Of a stretch of 12,512 bases of DNA, positions 6,611 through 12,512 are shown in pieces. Source of the stretch: Bacteroidales bacterium (GTDB taxonomy: Bacteria > Bacteroidota > Bacteroidia > Bacteroidales > Dysgonomonadaceae); NCBI GenBank assembly GCA_012728155.1, contig JAAYFR010000024.1, positions 1 through 12,512 of the forward strand, read 5' to 3'. The first letter of the stretch is position 1, and each line of letters opens with the position of its first letter. Both the position numbers and the translations under genes were made by a program. The notes under the pieces are model-generated. The model worked only from the letters and a program-made list of their open reading frames with translations. It ran no database searches and was not told where the DNA came from.

Positions 6611-7519
6611 TTAATTGTTATTATTTTTTATCCGCCCTGAATTCCTGTATTCCATAGGAGTCACTCCGACTCGTTTCTTGAAAAAGGATAAGAAATATTC
6701 ATAAGAGCTGAAATTCAATTCGTAAGAGATCTCTTTGATGGAGTAATTGGTCTCTGCCAACAGCTCCTTGGCCCTCCTCAATTTCAGCTCTTGAAAATAT
6801 TGGGCGGGTGCATAGCCGGTATACTCCTTGAATGCTTTCCTGAACAAAGAGTAGCTGATTCCCAGATTGGCGGCAATCCCCTTTATATCGATATTCTTAT
6901 GGATATTTTCAATCATAATCACCTTGGCCTGATCAATCTTCTGGGCCGATTCTTTTGATTCGAAGCTCCAATTTTGTGCCAACGATAAAATGGTTCCCAA
7001 AATATTGAAAGTGATTCCCGCTAAATTCTGTTGTACTGCCGTCTTATCCTCTTTGGCAACTTTAATGGCGGTAGAAAACAGGTTTACCAAATCCTCGTTC
7101 ACCCCCACATTCAGGATCTGATTTTCGGGAGAGATGAATCCATTGGCTACGATATCGTCGATAATCTTCCCTTCAAAGCCGATATAGTATTCGTTCCATC
7201 CGGTCTCTTTGAGCGGACAGTAGGTGTGCCATTGACCGGGAAAGAGAAAAATAACCTGCCCCTTGCCGATGAGGCTCCTTCTCGTAGAATCGGAAGAGAA
7301 GGAGCCCCTCCCTTTACTGATATATACGATTTGATATTCTGATAAAACTCGTCCGTTGTTGGGAGTGAAATAGTAACTCTTGGGATGCTCCGGGGAAGGA
7401 TAAGCGGCGTTGGGTGCTATTGGCTGAAATCCAACAGTATTGACCGTCAGCCCGAATTTCTTGTCTTTTTCGTTGACTAACAGATATTTGAAGTCAATGC
7501 CGAAATCATTGTATCTCAT
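6611..7519 (-). CDS. rhaR: AraC-family transcriptional regulator, probable rhamnose regulator RhaR
   Basis: The reading frame stays open back to a TTG at 7663 directly behind rhaT, but the ATG at 7519 is preferred. It gives 302 residues, the normal size for this family, and the extra 48 codons look like AT-rich intergenic translation. The N-terminal half resembles an AraC-type sugar-binding cupin (YQIVYISKGRGSF, then GQVIFLFPGQWHTYCP). The C-terminal part, about residues 210-294, holds the two helix-turn-helix units: GIAANLGISYSLFRKAFKEY and the second around EISYELNFSSYEYFLSFFKK, ending with the usual GVTPMEYR. It lies 144 nt after rhaT and 15 nt before the GH78 gene. Studied Bacteroides carry an AraC-type RhaR at the end of the rha cluster and it activates rhamnose use, so the name is given on family plus position. 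The effector, probably L-rhamnose or a derivative, is inferred. Confidence 0.82.
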   Translation of the reverse strand: MRYNDFGIDFKYLLVNEKDKKFGLTVNTVGFQPIAPNAAYPSPEHPKSYYFTPNNGRVLSEYQIVYISKGRGSFSSDSTRRSLIGKGQVIFLFPGQWHTYCPLKETGWNEYYIGFEGKIIDDIVANGFISPENQILNVGVNEDLVNLFSTAIKVAKEDKTAVQQNLAGITFNILGTILSLAQNWSFESKESAQKIDQAKVIMIENIHKNIDIKGIAANLGISYSLFRKAFKEYTGYAPAQYFQELKLRRAKELLAETNYSIKEISYELNFSSYEYFLSFFKKRVGVTPMEYRNSGRIKNNNN

Positions 7520-7663
7520 GTTCTTTCTGTTTAGATCTGTACGTTTATTGTATGATAAATAACCGTTTTTCGCTCTATTCAGATGCATGAAAACGATATT
7601 TAGGTTGTAAATGTACAAAAATAAACTGAATTCAGCACACGATTCCCCCAAGAGAGTGTACAA
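7520..7663 (-). promoter_or_regulatory. Intergenic region before the AraC-family gene: candidate promoter and palindrome
   Basis: The 144 nt between rhaT and the regulator contain a minus-strand TATTTTTG at 7616-7623, matching the Bacteroidota -7 box, about 97 nt before the ATG. Next to it is a perfect 10-bp palindrome, CTGAATTCAG (7626-7635), placed between the -7 and the expected -33 positions. TGTACAA occurs twice (7612-7618 and 7657-7663). These are the features expected of a separately controlled internal promoter, but no good -33 TTTG is present. No terminator-like hairpin with a T-tract is seen, so readthrough from rhaT is possible. Confidence 0.35.
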
Positions 7664-8692
7664 TTAAGAGAGATTCGGTATTACCAATGAAATGATCAAT
7701 ACTGCCATGCCCAATGCCAGAAAGAGAACTGCCTTTTTCCCAGCCCCTTTCCACTCTTTCAGGATGATACCCCACACGTTGCTGAAAACTACGTTCAGCG
7801 ACATCAAGATGCTCCATGAGAAAGCCATCATCACACTGCCGGGTTCGAAAAAGCTTTGCCCCATGCCCAATCCGAAGAACTGGGAATACCAGAGGAGCCC
7901 TGCCAACGCGCAGAATAGGAGATTATTTACCAGAACAGATTTGGAAGATTTCCCTATCTCACCGCCGGTTTTATTTTTCCTGTTCATATAGAGGCAATAG
8001 ACTAAATTGGTTGTAAAGCCGCCGATGGTGACCAATAGGGTGACCGGGTTTTGTGCGAACAACTCCTTGGCACCGGCAGCAATGGCTGCTTCCTTTACCG
8101 GTATTCCGGCACTTAACCCCAGACTGAAACAGGCACTCATCACTCCGGCAAAGAGAGCAATCAAGAGCCCTTTCTTGAGTGCAAAATCCTTGATCGCTTT
8201 TCTGCGTTCCTCTTCCGACATATTCTTTGAGCGGAGACTGCCTGCATAACCAACCAATGTGATTCCTACCAGGGTGACGGCAACGGCAATCAACAGCAGT
8301 ATCCCCTTGGGAGAGAGAAGATCAGTACCGGTCAGCATTGCCGGGATAAGGGTCCCGAAAGCGGCGCAAGTTCCTAAGGCAACCGACTGGCCGAGTGCGA
8401 TCCCCAGAAAACGCATGCTTAACCCAAAGGTCAACCCGCCAATTCCCCAAAGTACCCCATAACCAATTGCCTGCCATGAGGCAGCCGCATTGGCGGCATA
8501 TATCCCGATTAAACCGGAAGGGGAGATGGCTAAGAAAGCACCCAAGATAGGGAAGAGCAGCCATGCGAAAATTCCCTGCATCAGCCAAAAGTTCTCCCAC
8601 GACCACTCTTTTATCTTATTGATGGGAACGTATGAGCTCGACTGGCCCATACTTCCCACTGCAATAATGATTAAACCCAGAATTATATTCAT
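7664..8692 (-). CDS. rhaT: L-rhamnose/proton symporter RhaT
   Basis: The protein has 342 residues, close to the 344 of E. coli RhaT, and about ten hydrophobic segments along its whole length, placing it in the inner membrane. The start MNIILGLIIIAVGSMGQSSS followed by YVPINKIKEWSWE matches the conserved N-terminus of the family. The pairs of Gly-rich helices (for example YGVLWGIGGLTFGLSMRFLG, about residues 78-97) are also typical. It imports L-rhamnose with protons. The short cytoplasmic, charged loop of about residues 150-170 (SLRSKNMSEEERRKAIKDF) separates the two halves. The ATG lies 3 nt after the stop of rhaA, so the two genes are almost certainly cotranscribed and perhaps translationally coupled. 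Transport of a related deoxyhexose cannot be excluded, but the flanking rhaA and rhaB support rhamnose. Confidence 0.94.
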   Translation of the reverse strand: MNIILGLIIIAVGSMGQSSSYVPINKIKEWSWENFWLMQGIFAWLLFPILGAFLAISPSGLIGIYAANAAASWQAIGYGVLWGIGGLTFGLSMRFLGIALGQSVALGTCAAFGTLIPAMLTGTDLLSPKGILLLIAVAVTLVGITLVGYAGSLRSKNMSEEERRKAIKDFALKKGLLIALFAGVMSACFSLGLSAGIPVKEAAIAAGAKELFAQNPVTLLVTIGGFTTNLVYCLYMNRKNKTGGEIGKSSKSVLVNNLLFCALAGLLWYSQFFGLGMGQSFFEPGSVMMAFSWSILMSLNVVFSNVWGIILKEWKGAGKKAVLFLALGMAVLIISLVIPNLS

Positions 8693-8695
8693 CGT

Positions 8696-9961
8696 TTATA
8701 CTCGTTTAGAGGTTACCTGCTCTTCATACTCCTCAATTACCTTGATATAGGCATCGCCGACAGGAACTCCCTGCTGCTGGCAATAGTAGTTGTAGATAGC
8801 ATTCCAAGGCATCGACTTCAACTCTTCGAGATAGGCCATCCGTTGGAAATTCTTATCCTGCATCTCAAACTCCCTCAGCTTTTCAGTCGGCTCCAGAAGG
8901 GCTTGCAACATGGCTCTCTGCGTGGAGCGGATTCCCACCACATAGGCACCTATCCGGTTGATGGAGGCATCGAAATAGTCGAGTCCCACATTCACGCGGT
9001 CGGCATGTCCCGAGCGGACAATTTCCTGTGTCAAAGCCATCAGCTCATCGGTCATGGTCACCACATGGTCACTGTCCCAACGTTCGGGGCGGCTTACATG
9101 CAGGTTGAGTTCGGGAACGAAAAGCAACATCGACGAGATCTTGTCGGCAATCGATTCGGTGGGATGGACGTGCCCCGCATCGAGTGTCAGCATCATGTTG
9201 TTCTTCACCGCATATCCCATATAAAACTCATGCGATCCCACCACATAACTCTCACTGCCAATACCGAAGAGTTTGCATTCCACACAATCTTTCAGGTATT
9301 CGCTGCTGAACTTTTCGGACAGGACTTCGTCGAGTCCCTCTTTCATCAACTGCCTGTGAGCGAAGCGGGAGACAGTTTTGTCTTTCTCTCCGTCGGGTAA
9401 CCAGATATTGTGCACACAAGGAGAGCCTTGTTGGCGTCCGATCTCAGCTGCTATCTTCCGACATTGCCGCAGATGGGCTTTCCAGAATTTCCGGATTTCG
9501 GGATCGAAATTTGAAAGAGTATAGCCGCTGCTGCTCTTTTCGTGTGAGAAAAAGGTGGAATTGAAATCGAGCTTCACACCCACCTTCTTTGCCCAGTCGA
9601 TCCACGATTGAAAATGTTTCGGTTCAATCTGGTCGCGATCCACAAATTCTCCTCCGAAATCGCCATAGATGGCATGCAGGCTGATTCTGTGTATCCCCGG
9701 AATAAGAGAGAGTACCTTCTCGTAATCTTTCCGAATCTCTTCTATGTTCCTGGCTTTTCCCGGGAAGTTGCCGGTAGCCTTGATACCTCCAGTAAGTTCA
9801 CCATCGGGATTTTCAAATCCCAATACATCATCTGCCTGCCAGCAGTGGATAGAGATGGAGAGGTTGTTCAGTTTTTCAACAGCTTTATCCACATCCACTC
9901 CCAACGATGCGTATTGTGCCTTTGCATCTTCATACGCTTTTTTTAATTGTTCTTCTTTCAT
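8696..9961 (-). CDS. rhaA: L-rhamnose isomerase
   Basis: This cytoplasmic enzyme interconverts L-rhamnose and L-rhamnulose (EC 5.3.1.14), the first step of the phosphorylating pathway. It has 421 residues, close to the E. coli enzyme. It is a metal-dependent TIM-barrel isomerase and the metal and substrate ligands are recognisable: Glu237 in GIGSESY, Asp261, His264 and His266 in LTLDAGHVHP, His288 in LNLHVSRPERWDSDH with Asp296 and Asp298, and Asp328 in GLDYFD. The N-terminal SISIHCWQADDVLGFE stretch (about 35-50) is highly conserved in the family. In Bacteroides the same gene is often called rhaI. It is 58 nt downstream of rhaB and 3 nt upstream of rhaT, in the same operon. No key residue is missing and no frameshift is seen. 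Confidence 0.97.
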   Translation of the reverse strand: MKEEQLKKAYEDAKAQYASLGVDVDKAVEKLNNLSISIHCWQADDVLGFENPDGELTGGIKATGNFPGKARNIEEIRKDYEKVLSLIPGIHRISLHAIYGDFGGEFVDRDQIEPKHFQSWIDWAKKVGVKLDFNSTFFSHEKSSSGYTLSNFDPEIRKFWKAHLRQCRKIAAEIGRQQGSPCVHNIWLPDGEKDKTVSRFAHRQLMKEGLDEVLSEKFSSEYLKDCVECKLFGIGSESYVVGSHEFYMGYAVKNNMMLTLDAGHVHPTESIADKISSMLLFVPELNLHVSRPERWDSDHVVTMTDELMALTQEIVRSGHADRVNVGLDYFDASINRIGAYVVGIRSTQRAMLQALLEPTEKLREFEMQDKNFQRMAYLEELKSMPWNAIYNYYCQQQGVPVGDAYIKVIEEYEEQVTSKRV

Positions 9962-10019
9962 CTGACTATTTTATTTTTTATACTACAAGATTGTTATTTT
10001 CTCAATTATATCAGGATTG

Positions 10020-11507
10020 CTATATCTCTTTGTAAACGTGCAGATAATCCTCATAATGGCTATCCCACAAGGTGCTCTCTGTCGGTTCGAAAGTGTCGAG
10101 TTCCAAAGAGTTACGCACAATTTGGCGCATCTCTTGTTTGCTCTGGACAATACCGGCTGCTTTTGCCTGTAGCAAGATATTCCCCATTGCCGTGGCTTCC
10201 GACGGTCCGGCAATCACCGGCTTGCCAATGGCACTTGCCGTAAAGGAGTTGAGCAGCTTATTCTGTGCCCCTCCACCAATGATATGCAGGGTGTTGATAG
10301 GGAAGGTGGCCAGCTTCTGCAGGTTTGCCAGAACCTGCCTGTAGCGGAAGGCGAGGCTCTCATAGATGCAACGGGCAATTTCTCCCATCGTTTGGGGGAT
10401 CCGTTGCTCGGTGGCCTTGCAATAGGTCTGGATGGCCGTAACCATCGATCCGGGTGCTGCGAAGCAGGGCGAATCGGGGTTGATGAAAATTTGGAAAGGC
10501 GCTGCCTGTTCCGCCGCGGCCACGATATCGGGGTAACTCACCGGCTGCTCCTCTTCCCACTCTTTCTTACACTGTTCTATCAACCACATGCCGCAGATAT
10601 TTTTCAGCAGGCGGATAGAGCCATCAACCCCCCCCTCGTTGGTGAAGTTGAGCGCGAAGGTGTCGTCGTTGATTACCGGCTGCTCAGATTCTATCCCCAT
10701 CAGCGACCATGTACCCGAGCTGAGATAGGCGAAGTGTTCATCTTTCGCGGGAGTAGCCAAGACAGCGGAAGCGGTGTCGTGGCCGGCGACAGCAATGACG
10801 GAGAGCTCCTGTAAACCGGTCAGCCGCTGTACGGAAGGAGAGATATTGCCTATCTTCTCTCCCGGCAACAGTTGCTTGCCGAAGTTGCTCTGGTCCAGTT
10901 GCAAAAGCTGAAGCAACGATTCGTCGAACTGCTTTGTTGAGGGATTGAGCATCTGCGACGTGGAGGCGATGGTATATTCCGTCACCATCTCCCCCGTGAG
11001 CAGGTAGGAGAGGGCATCCGGCATGAACAAAATCTTGTCGATCGCAGGATAGATCGATGAGCGGTCGCTCAACAGGGTGTCGAGTTGAAACAGGGTGTTG
11101 AAATTCATGATCTGGATCCCTGTTTTTCGATAGAGCTCCTCCTTCGACATTTTGGTGAAAAAACGATCGGGTGCACCAAATGTCCGGGGATCCCGGTAAC
11201 TGTAAGGCATACGCAACGGCTCGCCATCCGCTCCAAAACAGACGAAGTCTACCCCCCAAGTGTCAATCCCGATGGATGCGACGGGCACTTTTTGCGATTT
11301 CACCTCCTGCAATGCCCCTATTATCTGCTGATAGAGGTGCAGCAGATCCCAGTATAACCGGCCGTTCACTTCGATAATCGGGTTGGGGAAACGGCTTATC
11401 TCTTGTAATTCCAATCGATTATTCTCCACGGTTCCCAGAATGGCTCTGCCACTGCTGGCGCCCAAATCGATGGCTAAAAACGATGTTAAGTTATTTACGC
11501 TCATCAT
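10020..11507 (-). CDS. rhaB: Rhamnulokinase
   Basis: This FGGY-family kinase phosphorylates L-rhamnulose to L-rhamnulose-1-phosphate with ATP (EC 2.7.1.5) in the cytoplasm. It has 495 residues against 489 in E. coli. The N-terminal ATP-binding loop is AIDLGASSGR (12-21), followed by GIDTWGVDF (80-88). GHDTASA (242-248) carries the expected catalytic base Asp244. IIGGGAQNKLLNSFTA (409-424) and GPSEATAMGN (434-443) are the conserved C-terminal nucleotide-binding motifs. Two ATGs lie in tandem (11507 and 11504), so the exact start may differ by one codon. It is the first gene of the minus-strand series, with a candidate promoter at 11541-11548, and it is called rhaK in some Bacteroides literature. 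The aldolase that would use its product is not in this window. Confidence 0.96.
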   Translation of the reverse strand: MMSVNNLTSFLAIDLGASSGRAILGTVENNRLELQEISRFPNPIIEVNGRLYWDLLHLYQQIIGALQEVKSQKVPVASIGIDTWGVDFVCFGADGEPLRMPYSYRDPRTFGAPDRFFTKMSKEELYRKTGIQIMNFNTLFQLDTLLSDRSSIYPAIDKILFMPDALSYLLTGEMVTEYTIASTSQMLNPSTKQFDESLLQLLQLDQSNFGKQLLPGEKIGNISPSVQRLTGLQELSVIAVAGHDTASAVLATPAKDEHFAYLSSGTWSLMGIESEQPVINDDTFALNFTNEGGVDGSIRLLKNICGMWLIEQCKKEWEEEQPVSYPDIVAAAEQAAPFQIFINPDSPCFAAPGSMVTAIQTYCKATEQRIPQTMGEIARCIYESLAFRYRQVLANLQKLATFPINTLHIIGGGAQNKLLNSFTASAIGKPVIAGPSEATAMGNILLQAKAAGIVQSKQEMRQIVRNSLELDTFEPTESTLWDSHYEDYLHVYKEI

Positions 11508-11540
11508 GAGGTTAAATTCAAATTTTTAAAAGATTGTCCG

Positions 11541-11548
11541 CAAACTTA
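11541..11548 (-). promoter_or_regulatory. Candidate -7 box (TAAGTTTG) of the rhaB operon
   Basis: The minus strand reads TAAGTTTG, with TTGC 20 nt upstream (11569-11572), approximating the Bacteroidota TTTG-n19-21-TAnnTTTG promoter. It lies 33 nt before the rhaB ATG, a sensible distance. Confidence 0.4.
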
Positions 11549-11696
11549 CAGGATAAATTGAAAATATGCAATCAAATAAATGATTTTATGACTATGTTTT
11601 TTGATAATAATCTTGGTTGCCGGTCTCCTTCTGAAATTGAGGCCTTGTTTAATGTTACATATCTACATCAAAACGGGATATGTGAAATGTTTACTG

Positions 11697-11704
11697 TATC
11701 TTTG
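11697..11704 (+). promoter_or_regulatory. Candidate -7 box (TATCTTTG) of the GH43 gene
   Basis: The plus strand reads TATCTTTG, a match to TAnnTTTG, 80 nt before the ATG at 11785. The -33 element is not evident, so this rests on the -7 box and position alone. Confidence 0.3.
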
Positions 11705-11784
11705 CTGTTACAAAAAGTGACGGAAAGTTTGTCAGGACATTGAATGTTAGTTGTATATGTATTATTTTTAACTGGACGATAATA

Positions 11785-12512
11785 ATGATGATTCGTAGAT
11801 TGATTTTGTGTTGGTCGTTAGTTTTGCTCTCGTTGTGGGCGATGCCGCAATCCTATGACCTGGAGGATATTTATATCCGGGATCCTTATATTTTAGCTGA
11901 CAGCGAGAGTGGGTGGTACTATCTCTATAGGACATCCTCCTCTAAAAATGCAGATGGAGTGGCTATCGGTGGGGTTGAACTGTTCCGGAGCCGGGACCTC
12001 AAAAAATGGACGGGACCGCAAAAGGTGTTTACCGTGCCCGAAGACAATTGGATAACGGGTCCCGTATGGGCGCCTGAGGTGCACTATTACAAAGGGAAAT
12101 ATTATCTCTTCGCGACACTTAATTCCCACCTGACATGGAAGAAAAAAAAGGATGACTGGCCTGCCTATACGTTCCGGGGAACGCAGATCTTTTATGCCGA
12201 CAAGCCGGAGGGACCTTTCCTGCCGTTCGACCGGATTCCGCATACGCCGATGGACTATATGGCATTGGATGGAACATTATGGGAAGAAGAGGGAAAGCCT
12301 TATATGGTTTATTGCCGTGAATGGGTGGAGGTGGTGGATGGTACGATGGAGCTGATTGAACTGCAGCCCGATTTGTCCTCTGCCGTGGGACGCTCCATGC
12401 GCCTGTTTTGTGCTTCCGATGCTCCATGGGCACCGGATGACCGGCCGAGCTATGTGACCGACGGCTGTTTTTTGTATAAGACGAAAACCGGAAAATTGCT
12501 GATGATCTGGTC
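11785..12512 (+). CDS. Secreted glycoside hydrolase family 43-type protein, 3' end cut off by window edge
   Basis: The frame is open from the tandem ATGs at 11785 and 11788 to the window end, giving 242 complete codons. Residues 1 to about 22 form a signal peptide (MMIRR, then a Leu/Trp-rich core ending AMPQS), predicting export. The five-bladed propeller features of GH43 are visible: IRDPYIL (31-37) with the likely catalytic base Asp33, PVWAPEVHYYKGKYYLFA (93-110), and MALDGTLW (159-166) with Asp162 as the likely pKa-modulating residue. YVTDGCFLY (223-231) occupies the place where many GH43 enzymes have the general acid Glu, here apparently Asp226. GH43 enzymes mostly act on arabinose-, xylose- or galactose-containing glycans. 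Divergent from rhaB, it may remove side chains from a rhamnose-rich polymer such as rhamnogalacturonan. The specific activity is not recognisable. Confidence 0.82.
   Translation, partial: MMIRRLILCWSLVLLSLWAMPQSYDLEDIYIRDPYILADSESGWYYLYRTSSSKNADGVAIGGVELFRSRDLKKWTGPQKVFTVPEDNWITGPVWAPEVHYYKGKYYLFATLNSHLTWKKKKDDWPAYTFRGTQIFYADKPEGPFLPFDRIPHTPMDYMALDGTLWEEEGKPYMVYCREWVEVVDGTMELIELQPDLSSAVGRSMRLFCASDAPWAPDDRPSYVTDGCFLYKTKTGKLLMIW

Larger units (their letters stand above)
11508..11784. promoter_or_regulatory. Divergent control region between rhaB and the GH43 gene
   Basis: This 277-nt AT-rich region separates divergent genes and should hold both promoters. For rhaB the minus strand has TAAGTTTG (11541-11548), matching the -7 box TAnnTTTG, with TTGC (11569-11572) 20 nt upstream as a possible -33 element; the leader would be about 30 nt. 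For the GH43 gene the plus strand has TATCTTTG (11697-11704), without an obvious -33 TTTG. A 7-bp inverted repeat, ACATATC-n13-GATATGT (11657-11683), lies just upstream of that box and could be an operator. No gene is supported here. Confidence 0.45.

Noticed and set aside
7520..7663. N-terminal extension of the AraC-family protein to a TTG directly after rhaT
   Set aside because: The 48 extra residues look like translated intergenic sequence, while the ATG at 7519 gives the usual family length and leaves room for a promoter.
8843..9400. 185-codon plus-strand frame opposite rhaA
   Set aside because: It is His-rich and lacks family features, as expected from the complement of a conserved isomerase gene.
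9962..10019. 58-nt gap between rhaB and rhaA checked for a terminator or small gene
   Set aside because: It is AT-rich with no hairpin and no frame worth reporting.
11534..11743. 69-codon plus-strand frame in the rhaB-GH43 spacer
   Set aside because: It starts with TTG, covers both candidate promoter boxes and resembles no protein I know. It is best read as regulatory DNA.

Overview
The window looks like part of a Bacteroidota genome, most likely order Bacteroidales (a gut or anaerobic-digester type; I cannot fix the genus). The reasons are the gene content (L-rhamnose catabolic genes beside secreted GH78 and GH43 glycosidases), a Bacteroidota-style lipoprotein with charged residues just after the lipobox Cys, candidate promoter boxes of the TAnnTTTG type, and a general lack of Shine-Dalgarno sites before the genes. 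No tRNA, rRNA, CRISPR array, insertion sequence or phage gene is visible.

Layout. Eight genes lie on the minus strand, so transcription runs from high to low coordinates. First is a sugar-catabolic block: rhaB (rhamnulokinase, 11507-10020), rhaA (L-rhamnose isomerase, 9961-8696), rhaT (L-rhamnose/H+ symporter, 8692-7664) and an AraC-family regulator, probably rhaR (7519-6611). A polysaccharide-attacking block follows almost without a gap: a secreted GH78 alpha-L-rhamnosidase (6595-4316), a lipoprotein with a BIG2-type Ig domain and a NAGPA-type phosphodiester glycosidase domain (4257-2605), and a secreted SGNH/GDSL-type esterase (2591-1368). After a 379-nt gene-free stretch rich in inverted repeats comes the 5' part of a second, different GH78-like gene (988-1, cut by the window edge). 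On the plus strand, a secreted GH43-type glycosidase starts at 11785 and runs off the right edge, divergent from rhaB over a 277-nt intergenic region.

How the parts fit. The secreted enzymes would free L-rhamnose from a polysaccharide or glycoside, with the esterase and phosphodiester glycosidase removing decorations. RhaT imports the sugar, RhaA converts it to L-rhamnulose and RhaB phosphorylates it. The next step, the L-rhamnulose-1-phosphate aldolase (RhaD), is not in the window, nor is any SusC/SusD pair. The most interesting points are the pairing of a NAGPA-type phosphodiester glycosidase and an SGNH hydrolase with rhamnosidases in what may be one rhamnose-responsive operon, and the structured gene-free region at 989-1367.
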